Assembly: GCF_037975245.1 (NCBI RefSeq) | Contig: NC_092564.1 | Span: forward strand, 1,315,984 to 1,379,983 | DNA: 64,000 bases | Origin: Apostichopus japonicus | Lineage: Eukaryota > Echinodermata > Holothuroidea > Aspidochirotida > Stichopodidae | Direction: 5' to 3' | Part shown: in pieces, positions 34,951-45,445 of the stretch | Position numbering within the stretch: position 1 is the stretch's first letter | Layout: every line of letters begins with the position of its first letter | Notes under the pieces: model-generated | What the model was told of the DNA's origin: nothing | What the model saw: the letters and a program-made list of their open reading frames with translations, nothing else | Database searches by the model: none | Made by a program: the position numbers and the translations under genes

Positions 34951-37412
34951 ATTTCTCCAGCTAGTGACCCATTATCTCCAACTAGTCACCCTATATCTCC
35001 AGCTAGTGACATTATATCTCCAGCTAGTCACCCTATATCTCCAGCTAGTCACCCTATAGCTCCAGCTAGTGACCCTATATCTCCAGCTAGTGACCCTATA
35101 TCTCCAGCTAGTGACCCTATATCTCCAGCTCATCCCCCTATATCTCCAGCTCATCCCCCTATATCTCCAGCTAGTGACCCTACATCTCCAGCTAGTCACC
35201 CTACATATCCAGCTAGTCACCCTACATGTCCAGCTAGTGACCCTACATCTCCAGCTAGTCACCCTATATGTCCAGCTAGTCACCCTATATGTCCAGCTAG
35301 TCACCCTATATGTCCAGCTAGTCACCCTATATGTCCAGCTAGTTACCCTATATCTCCAGCTAGTTATCCTATATCTCCAGCTAGTCACCCTATATCTCCA
35401 GCTAGTGACCCTATATATCCAGCTATATATCCAGCTAGTCACCCCATATCTCCAGCTAGTTATCCTATATCTCCAGCTAGTCACCCTATATCTCCAGCTA
35501 GTGACCCTATATATCCAGCTAGTCACCCTATATGTCCAGCTAGTCACCCTATATCTCCAGCTAGTCACCCTATATTTCCAGCTAGTCACCCTATAGCTCC
35601 AGCTTGTCACCCTATATCTCCAGCTAGTCACCCTATAGCTCCAGCTAGTCACCCTATATCTCCAGCTAGTGACCCTATATATCCAGCTAGTCACCCTATA
35701 TGTCCAGCTAGTCACCCTATATCTCCAGCTAGTCACCCTATATCTCCAGCTAGTCACCCTATAGCTCCAGCTAGTCACCCTATATCTCCAGCTAGTGACC
35801 CTATATATCCAGCTAGTGACCCTATATATCCAGCTAGTCACCCTATATGTCCAGCTAGTCACCCTATATCTCCAGCTAGTCACCCTATAGCTCCAGCTAG
35901 TCACCCTATATCTCCAGCTAGTCCCCCTATATGTCCAGCTAGTCACCCTATATGTCCAGCTAGTCACCCTATATGTCCAGCTAGTCACCCTATATGTCCA
36001 GCTAGTTATCCTATATATCCAGCTAGTCACCCTATATGTCCAGCTAGTCACCCTATAGCTCCAGCTAGTCACCCTATATCTCCAGCTAGTGACCTTACAT
36101 CTCCAGCTAGTCACCCTATATCTCCAGCTAGTGACCCTTTATGTCCAGCTAGTTACCCTATATCTCCAGCTAGTCACCCTACTCCAGCTAGTTATCCTAT
36201 ATATCCAGCTAGTCACCCTATATCTCCAGCTAATCACCCTATATCTCCAGCTAGTCACCCCATATGTCCAGCTAGTGACCCTATATCTCCAGCTAGTGAC
36301 CCTATATCTCCAGCTAGTCACCCTATATCTCCAGCTAGTGACCCTATATATCCAGCTATATATCCAGCTAGTCACCCCATATCTCCAGCTAGTTATCCTA
36401 TATCTCCAGCTAGTCACCCTATATCTCCAGCTAGTGACCCTATATGTCCAGCTAGTCACCCTATATGTCCAGCTAGTCACCCTATATCTCCAGCTAGTCA
36501 CCCTATATCTCCAGCTAGTCACCCTATATCTCCAGCTAGTCACCCTATATCTCCAGCTAGTCACCCTATATCTCCAGCTAGTGACCCTATATATCCAGCT
36601 AGTCACCCTATATGTCCAGCTAGTCACCCTATATCTCCAGCTAGTCACCCTATATCTCCAGCTAGTCACCCTATAGCTCCAGCTAGTCACCCTATATCTC
36701 CAGCTAGTGACCCTATATATCCAGCTAGTGACCCTATATATCCAGCTAGTCACCCTATATCTCCAGCTAGTCACCCTATATCTCCAGCTAGTCACCCTGT
36801 AGCTCCAGCTAGTCACCCTATATCTCCAGCTAGTCCCCCTATATGTCCAGCTAGTCACCCTATATGTCCAGCTAGTCACCCTATATGTCCAGCTAGTCAC
36901 CCTATATGTCCAGCTAGTTATCCTATATATCCAGCTAGTCACCCTATATGTCCAGCTAGTCACCCTATAGCTCCAGCTAGTCACCCTATATCTCCAGCTA
37001 GTGACCTTACATCTCCAGTTAGTCACCCTTTATCTCCAGCTAGTGACCCTTTATGTCCAGCTAGTTACCCTATATCTCCAGCTAGTCACCCTACTCCAGC
37101 TAGTTATCCTATATATCCAGCTAGTCACCCTATATCTCCAGCTAATCACCCTATATCTCCAGCTAGTCACCCTATATGTCCAGCTAGTGACCCTATATCT
37201 CCAGCTAGTGACCCTATATGTCCAGCTAGTGACCCTATATCTCCAGCTAGTCACCGTATATCTCCAGCTAGTGACCTTACATCTCCAGCTAGTCACCCTA
37301 TATCTCCAGCTAGTGACCCTTTATGTCCAGCTAGTTACCCTATATCTCCAGCTAGTCACCCTATATCTCCAGCTAGTGACCCATAGCTCTAGCTAGTCAC
37401 CCTACATCTCCA
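34951..37412. repeat. 21-bp minisatellite, about 117 units, with 912-933-bp higher-order repeat
   Basis: The unit is CCTATATCTCCAGCTAGTCAC (variants TCT/TGT/TAT/GCT and CAC/GAC). Marker irregularities recur at long range. A 12-bp short unit GCTATATATCCA is at about 35421 and 36354 (933 bp apart). An 18-bp unit CCTACTCCAGCT is at 36179 and 37091, a TAATCAC variant at 36229 and 37141, and a GTCCCCC variant at 35921 and 36833 (each 912 bp apart). A third partial copy begins near 37273. The array is open in three frames, including an 851-codon plus frame (34831-37386) reading PISPASH repeats and a minus frame reading RVTSWRY. I treat these as array by-products. Confidence 0.95.
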
Positions 37413-38570
37413 GTAAGTTAGTAGGATCACAACAAATGAATAATACCAGGTTCTGTCATATTGCACTTTGAACAGTCCATTTCTTTTGTTCTTGTTTTTA
37501 GGACACTATTTTTGAAAGTAATCCTTGTCTCTAGGCAGAAGTTCTTATTTGTATCCGCCATGAAGAAAGCCCTTTAGAGTTTAAGATTTATCCGCAAGTA
37601 TTCATATCTGCACAAATTCCCTTCTGTTCTCATGACAGTCTCTGTTTGCCCTGTTAAAAAAAAAAGTTGAAATATCTTGTCACATTAAAAACAACTTGAC
37701 AGCAATTGGATATTATTTATAATATTCAATTGCAAGCACCCCAGTCTCGCAAACTCCCAATGCCAGAAGGTAATGTACAGCGGGAAGAGCCATTAAAGCT
37801 GAGGTCATTTGAGGAACTTCACACTGAGGGAGTAACACTTCCTTCACACTTTCAATGACGGAAAATACTCCCCTCGGGCCATCGGCACACACAGGCAGTC
37901 AACTTAACTTAAGACAGAGGAACGAACACAGCCCCGCAGAGCAAATGTAGCCCAGAGCTAGCAGAGTGGCTCAAGTTACAGAGAGGTGCGAATGACCTCC
38001 GAAGTCACATAATGAATGCAGAGATTTGCTTTCTTGTTGTGTGTGGGAGTCCCACATTTAGGAGAAACGGAATCTGTGTTCAACGTTCGGAATCCAGCAA
38101 TGTTACAATATGAAAACAAAACAATGCTAAACCAAGAATTAAACACAAACTTTAAATTGAATTTGTTCATCCTACAAAGACAATCAGATTCAATACGCAA
38201 AAGTTTCTCAAATTTGATGCTGCATATATAATAACATACACTGATTTCTTCTAAAGCACAGCATGATGATGTATGTGGGTAGCATCGTACTGTTATGACA
38301 AAGAACAGATATAACTTTCTGTATTAAACTGAATCGGTGTCATAACTAGCAAACAACTGACATAGTGACTGGGTACAATAGCTCACATTTGAACCAAGGT
38401 AGCCCAAACATAAGACTGTTTGTAAGGAGGGCATGGGGGATCAGGATGAGTTTGTGGAGGTGGAAGAGGGGGGAGGGGGGGGACAAGGTGGATTTCAGTC
38501 TTATGTCCATTGTATACTATCTTTCAGCAGTAGTTGTCTGTATTTTGTTTTGTTTAAAAGTGGTTATAGC

Positions 38571-38690
38571 TAGTGTTCGATCGATAATCAGTTAGATTAT
38601 CGGCATCCTGCCGATTATCAGTCAATCGGTATTGGCAAAATCCATTGCGCTACTGATTATGCGAAACCAATCATTACATTCCACATAAAG
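38571..38690. repeat. ATAATCGG-rich segment shared with 415-505
   Basis: TAGTGTTCGATCGATAATCAG with further CCGATTATC blocks. The reverse complement of 415-505 reads TAGTGTTCAACCGATTATGC with repeated ACCGATT. This is probably the end of the same interspersed element in opposite orientation. No second terminus was found. Confidence 0.4.
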
Positions 38691-38916
38691 GATAGTATTT
38701 TCCGGTGCATTGATTCCCCACAACCACAACAGGAGAAGCATGTAGATCATTCAATTCAACGCTATTCAAAGCCGGGAATGATCCGCTAATCTATATGTAA
38801 CGGTATTGCAAGTCCCTCACGTGAGTTTGTACTAATGCTGTTCGATACAGTTTTGGCAGTTAACATCAAACGGTTACCTGTTATAAGCTTAAGGGGACAA
38901 CATAATTTTTCGGTCT

Positions 38917-39968
38917 GACTGATTGCAATTGGTAATTATGTCTGACTGAATGCACTATCAGTAACCATGTCTGACTGATTACACTACCATAGGTAATTAT
39001 GTCTGACTGACTGCACTATCAGTAACCATGTCTGACTGATCACACTACCATAGGTAATTATGTCTGACTGCACTATCAGTAACCATGTCTGACTGATTAC
39101 ACTACCATAGGTAATTATGTCTGACTGCACTATCAGTAACCATGTCTGACTGATTACACTACCATAGGTAATTATGTCTGACTGCACTATCAGTAACTAT
39201 GTCTGACTGATTACACTACCATAGGTAATTATGTCTGACTGCACTATCAGTAAGTATGTCTGACTGATTACACTACCAAAGGTAGTTATGTCTGACTGAC
39301 TGCACTATCAGTAACTATGTCTGACTGATTACACTACCATAGGTAATTATGTCTGACTGAATGCACTATCAGTAACCATGTCTGACTGATTACACTACCA
39401 TAGGTAATTATGTCTGACTGCACTATCAGTAACCATGTCTGACTGATTACACTACCATAGGTAATTATGTCTGACTGAATGCACTATCAGTAACCATGTC
39501 TGACTGATTACACTACCATAGGTAGTTATGTCTGACTGACTGCACTATCAGTAACTATGTCTGACTGATTACACTACCATAGGTAATTATGTCTGACTGA
39601 ATGCACTATCATTAATCATGTCTGACTGATTACACTACCATAGGTAGTTATGTCTGACTGACTGCACTATCAGTAACTATGTCTGACTGATTACACTACC
39701 ATAGGTAATTATGTCTGACTGCACTATCATTAATCATGTCTGACTGATTACACTACCAAAGCTAATTATGTCTGTCTGACTGCCCTATCAGTAACCATGT
39801 CTGACTGATTACACTACTATAGGTAATTATGTCTGACTGCACTATCATTAATCATGTCTGACTGATTACAATACCATAGGTAATTATGTCTGTCTGACTG
39901 TACTATCATTAACATCGTCTGACTGATTACATTGGCAATTATGTCAGACTGATTACACTACCTTCAAT
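38917..39968. repeat. 57/61-bp tandem array built from two diverged half-units
   Basis: About 17 copies of GTAATTATGTCTGACTG(AATG/ACTG)CACTATCAGTAAC + CATGTCTGACTGATTACACTACCATAG. The two halves share TATGTCTGACTGAtt.CACTA, so the unit is an old dimer of about 30 bp. Length alternates between 57 and 61 bp through presence of an extra ACTG/AATG. 57 is a multiple of 3, giving a short periodic minus ORF at 38984-39187 that is not a gene. Confidence 0.93.
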
Positions 39969-42746
39969 AAGAGTCTGACATGGAAATATAATATTATCAA
40001 GAGTTGATAAATTCACCATTCCTTTTATACAAACAGTAAGAACTACTAATGGGTGGAGTTGGGGTCAGATCAGTCAGGCATCATTAACACAAATACATTA
40101 ACTACATAGTGATTAATATTGTCTCATGTGGCCATGGGTAGAAAAGTTTAAAATTAATTTTTTCATAATCTGTGTTAATTGATTTAAAAAATATTATTTA
40201 CCAATTGACACAAGTTTATCGTTTGTACTGACAATAAGTAAGTCAGATGACAAAAGCAAACTACCTACTGCAGTAGAGATAAGTGTGCTAGTGCCTTAGT
40301 ACTGAATGTCAGGGTTTGTGTTCCAATTTCACAACAGGGCTTCCAAAACAGTGGTACAAACACTCCAATACAGAAATGCATGTTTCTACCGTACCCACAT
40401 CCAAATCCCTTATCCTCAGTAGCAAAGTAATTCTGATACACTGTGTGTCCTCTCTCATGTAAGAACTTCTTATGCCAATTTCCCTTGAACAACATGTATC
40501 CACATCATTCTCCCTTGCTTACATACAAGGACTCCAGCTACCACAAACTGTGCACAGTAGGAAGATACTGGCTTTTGATATCTTTAACTGCACCGAAATC
40601 AAATGTTCTTCTGCAATAAGCATCAGCCATACCTTGTAATTAGAGATACACTCTATACTCTTCCAAGTAGTACTGCTTGTCTGCTAGGTACCTGGGCAAT
40701 TTGTCAATACCATTAGTTTCTATATGATTTCACTATACTACTGCTATACAGTACAGCTACATCATTCTACTACACTGGATCTGAGATGAAGAAATATATA
40801 TAAACCATTCTATACAGTCAGAATTTTCTTATCCTTATATTTAATTCTGACAAACTGCTACAAATCTTCTCTTTAATAATATAATGTTACTCACAATCTA
40901 ATCAAATACAATTATGTGAATCCTACGTTAACCAAGTAACAACACAAATAGCTTGTTTATTGCAAATTTCCAACAGCATGCCATCAGATTGATCATATTT
41001 AATTGGACAAATTTATCGTTCATTTCTTTTAATTTATCAATTACATTTTTAGGGTTGTATTGACATAGATTCACAAATTATGTATAAAATTTTAAATCAT
41101 ATTTCAAGGAAGATGGCAACATCTACCATACATCACCATAATCACCATGAACACAACTTTAAGGTGTGCAACAGTATAACTTTCGTGCAAGATACTGAGA
41201 ATCTGGAAATCCTTTTCTCGATGAATCTCACTTTCCAGTTTGATTTGCTTCCATGTCACTAGGCTGCCTGTAACGACACACTCTCTGTAAGTACCAGGCC
41301 AATTAGCTGCTAAAGCTTCACTGATTGGGGAGAGGAGTAAAACACTTCCTGACCAAATCTCAGCCTTTCGTAATTTTAACATGGAGATGATATAATAGCC
41401 AACTCATCCATGTTGAACTACGAGGTTGTCGTATTCCTGGCAGACATATTGAATTTCATTGTCTTACTGCTTGTATTGTGCCATCATCAGCCCACTCTGT
41501 CTGGTTAAACTCCAATTAACGTACAATTTTCATTTTGGAGTTTTCCACTTCACTGGAGTGTGAACAACCCAAATCTCAAGAGCCTCATCCCTAGTTCACT
41601 CTTCCCTCCAGACAAGCTCAGGATTAACTCCTGAGAGACAAGGCTGATTTATTTTCCATTAGTGGCAACCAGGGGTACCTAGCCCAACCGTGTAGTTTTT
41701 GTTACCTTGCATGTACAGTAGATAGATAACCCTGACTATCTGATACTATTTAAAATGTCTTGTTTGATACTTGATACCGAGACAGTTAAAAAAAGAACAC
41801 ACAAAAATTGGCAAAGTTAGAGATTTCTTGTTATTTTTATTTATGATTTAGCTACAAGACAGTTCATTATTAATTTAACATTATACCTGAGGAAGGTAAC
41901 AAATGCCTATCTATTTGACTATTAAAATCCAAATTGAATGAGAGAGCTCTGTTGAAACAAAAGACACAACCTGACTACAATGAGATGAGGAACGACATGA
42001 TAACAACAGTTGGTCAGTTACCAAAATAATTGTTCCAACGACCGAGAACAACGACCAATTGTGTAAGGGCAGCAAATGGTAAGCATTCCAGTGCATATGG
42101 TGCTGCTTTTGAGGCCAACAAAAAATGATAAATAATTTCAGTTTTATTTTAAAATCCATTTAATGAAAATAATCAGTGGAATTTTACTATAGGAAGAAGT
42201 AAAATGCTTCCAAACCTGTAAGAAAGAATATGAATTGTTTAAATCTCATTCTATTCCTCTTCTTCATTAATTAATTGATTTGACATCCCCAGGCTATTTC
42301 CTCCCAAGACATACCTGAATTCTTGTATTTGGTGCAGGTCCAAATTATTGTTTTGTAATGTTTGCACACTGATCCTTTGAAATATCACAAAGAGATTTTC
42401 AAAGCTGATTAATTACCGAGAGGAAACATTGATAGAGGACTTGAAGTGATTAGGAGATGTCAGAAAACACCAAAGTGATCTCCAGTGGATATAGAAAGCA
42501 CATGTGAATATTGAGCAAACACAGGGTAAGGCTTCAAAATGGTAGACGAATGGAAAATGATTTACACTTTACAGGATGACCTGAAAGTGGGTCAAGCAGG
42601 TCTCAAGTTAATAGTTTATCAATTTTAAAACAGTTTTTATACCTAGGTAAATTAGTGTGCGTATGCTGAGGGGAAGCAGGTATTAATCAGTGTGCATAAA
42701 ATTGTACTGTTAAGTTTATTATTTTCTAGAACAGCTACAATGTGAT

Positions 42747-43140
42747 CAGTGGCGGAGCTAGGGGTATTGGTCCGAGGGGGCGAAAATGGTCTGTAGGGGC
42801 GCTTTCGACACTATCTAAGCGGAGCGCCACCACAGGTTGGCGCGGAGCGTACAGAAATTTTTTGAGTAAAGATACTCCCTAGATCGCCGGAAATGACCCT
42901 TTCCGGGCCTTGCTGATTTGCAGATAAACGAAGAATAAATAGGTGTCACTGCCATTTTGTCAGAAATTACACCCACAAAATGTGACAAATGTTAATAGGT
43001 ATTTGAGAGTGAAATAAAAAAGTCAATATTCGCGAATAAGTAAAAAGTGGTAAAAAGCTGAAAAGGGCGCCAGCAATCCATTTGAGTCCGTCAGGGGGGG
43101 GCATCCGCCCCCCTCTGACTGTATGGACGCTCCGCCACTG
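42747..43140. mobile_element. Complete hAT MITE, CAGTGGCGGAGC family
   Basis: Seen: perfect 12-bp terminal inverted repeats CAGTGGCGGAGC / GCTCCGCCACTG at 42747-42758 and 43129-43140. The flanking 8-bp duplication AATGTGAT is at 42739-42746 and 43141-43148. It is 394 bp with no coding capacity. Known: CAGTGGCG termini with 8-bp TSDs are diagnostic of hAT elements. It contains the hairpin cassette at 42809-42913 and a GC-run hairpin (GGGGGGGGCATCCGCCCCCC) near the right end. Its left half matches the truncated copy at 24969. Confidence 0.95.
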
Positions 43141-44829
43141 AATGTGATCGCTTCCCAATAAACACCAATGTGCACTTTTTCCGTTCATTTTCAACCACCC
43201 CAACTCCGGTGCCATGCCTCACTCTGTGCCTACTACTACCAATAATTCCATACGTGTACTTGGTATACACATTGCACTTTGAAGTGTGTGTAAAGGCAAA
43301 AATTATATTATCCACACACCCATCTGTCACTGCAGTTTTTATTGTGGAAAACTTACTTTGATAAATCACATGGAATTTATCCAGTAGCACTGAAGCAGGC
43401 AAACCAGTAAACAATCTTCAGCATTTACAAAAGTGGAACCTAGCTCGGTCCGCTTGAAGTGGCTAGACTAATTTACATATATGTACTTACAACCAAATGA
43501 CAGCTTGTTTTGTATTTTACTTTTACCTGGAATAAATTATGATTGGAAAATGTGAAATAGAATATATTTTGTTTTCATGATAACAAACATCAAAATATTT
43601 CAAGAAGCTAAAAGTCATGCAAGTGGGTATTTCTGCAAAACTTTCCACATTACAATACAATGTAGAGAGGAGATCAAGAAAACCTCTGAGAAAACAGTCA
43701 CATCAACAACTTTTAAAATGTTAGGTCTTCCAAATTAATGAACCCTATAATTAAGTAATGAATTAGTTTGACAACTGCAGACAGTGATGGTTGGGTTTAA
43801 TCTATGGAAGAAGAAAGCCCAATAGGTCACCCGATATTAAACTTAACCGGCAAACATTGGAAGCTTCCTTATGAAATTAATTCTTGAAGTAGTGAGGATA
43901 CAGATAAGATCCAGTAAAATATTGAAAAATACAAAACATGATATATACTAACACTATATATCCAGTACTTACTATTTTGCAGTTTGTTGACAAGAACCTT
44001 TAATTTTAGCCATAAACCCACAAAAGTTCAAAATACTAATGGTCAAAGTGAAACTTGATTATTCAGAAATTAATGAAAACATTAAGGTCTAAACAATTCA
44101 TGGCTTATACACTCTTTCATCATATTATCACAGACAACAAAGAAGCAATAAGACATGAGAGCTGTTTACTTCAAATCTTTGAAGCAACTTCACAATAAAA
44201 CTTATAAACCCTATTGCATCTCATAACGGTGGTGGCCTGGTGGGGTATTGAAATTTACAAGAATCCATGCAAAAAGATGTACGCTTCATTTCATATAAAC
44301 TCTGCCAACACCTCTTCTTTTTTTATTTGCTGAAATCACCATTTTCTAGACAGAATGTAACCTGGGAGAGTAGAGCTGCTCTCTATCTTAAACAATGCCA
44401 AGGGATATGACTTACCCTGGTTTAATTATCTGCCTCACGTCTCTCCTCAAATTGGTTTCTGCTACCAGGAAATCATTAATTCAGTCCAATGATGCCATTA
44501 AAAGATAAACTTCACACAATAAATTAGCTAAAACTGCTTCAAACAGGTAGACAAACTAACTCAGCAATTTCCTCCACAAGCAGAAGAAGAAGTGTTTTTG
44601 ACAGACTGTTCATGGTGCACCAATGATTTACTTGGAACCTAGAGCAATGGTGTAATGGACTCCCAAACAGCTTACGAATTTCTTATATAGATCAGCCCTT
44701 TTGAACTGATTCTGGCAAATTTTGGTTACCATTTGGTGAACTGACTGTTATATCATCCTGAAAAACTTCATGTAACATTTCTGGTAATAACTGAAACACT
44801 CCCATATATATGTGCATTTTTACACAAAA

Positions 44830-44892
44830 TTTTTTTTTTTTTTTAGCCTTTGAAGAAGATCCTGCTAGGATCGAAACGTCAGGCCAACTTAC
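44830..44892 (+). mobile_element. Short retroelement-like insertion with hammerhead-like fold
   Basis: Flanked by TTTTACACAAAA at 44818-44829 and 44893-44904. The insert is a poly-T run then GCCTTTGAAGAAGATCC..GAAACGTCAGGCC. At 44846-44884 a hammerhead-type layout can be drawn. Stem I is GCCT/AGGC, the core is TTGAAGA (consensus CTGANGA, so the first C is T), and stem II is GATCC-TGCTA-GGATC, followed by GAAAC and cleavage triplet GTC. One extra A sits between core and stem II. Penelope-like elements are known to carry minimal hammerheads. The flanking repeat is AT-rich, so the TSD is suggestive only. Confidence 0.45.
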
Positions 44893-45410
44893 TTTTACAC
44901 AAAACTAAATTTGTTTAACTTGTTTTGAGAAGTTGCTATAATATTACTCACTGTATCTTCTGAACAGCCATTCATCATTTGTGTTGACCAAATGATGCTT
45001 GTAATGGGCTGAATAATACAGGTCATTAGCAGAGACCACAAACACTGTTTCACTTTCATTTCAAATTTGTAATAAAAAGATTCAAATTTTATATTGCCTC
45101 TCTACATTGTTGTTGTATCAATAAAACCACAATTAGGATGAATAACAGAATGATCAATTCACAATGTATACCACTGAGCATAAAATATCCATACGTTTTT
45201 ACATTATCAAAAAGAAATTCTTAACAAATGATAACCATTCAAATTTGCAAGATTCTGGCTATGTGGTAATCACTGTGGTTTTGTTCATGAGAATTCTATA
45301 AGTTTGTTATATTTTGCTCATTCCTCTATGTGAACACAAAGTCTTTTCCTGAGAACTAGATACTGTAAGAACAGATATACAGGAAATTGACATGGGGAAC
45401 AGTTAAGGAC

Positions 45411-45445
45411 CCTATGTATATATATATGTATATGTATATTGTACT
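45411..45445. repeat. TATG/TA microsatellite
   Basis: TATGTATATATATATGTATATGTATATT. Confidence 0.8.

Noticed and set aside
34831-37386. 851-codon ORF as a protein gene
   Set aside because: It is almost entirely a 21-bp tandem array, open in other frames as well. The changes between units are mostly replacements, and there are no splice sites or a recognised non-repetitive domain in the short leader before the array.
34951-37412. CCCTA-rich array as interstitial telomeric repeat
   Set aside because: The 21-bp unit contains CCCTATAT but not tandem TTAGGG/CCCTAA hexamers.
38917-39968. CRISPR-like alternation of repeat and spacer
   Set aside because: Both halves of the unit are repeated and related to each other, so there are no unique spacers. 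The context is eukaryotic.
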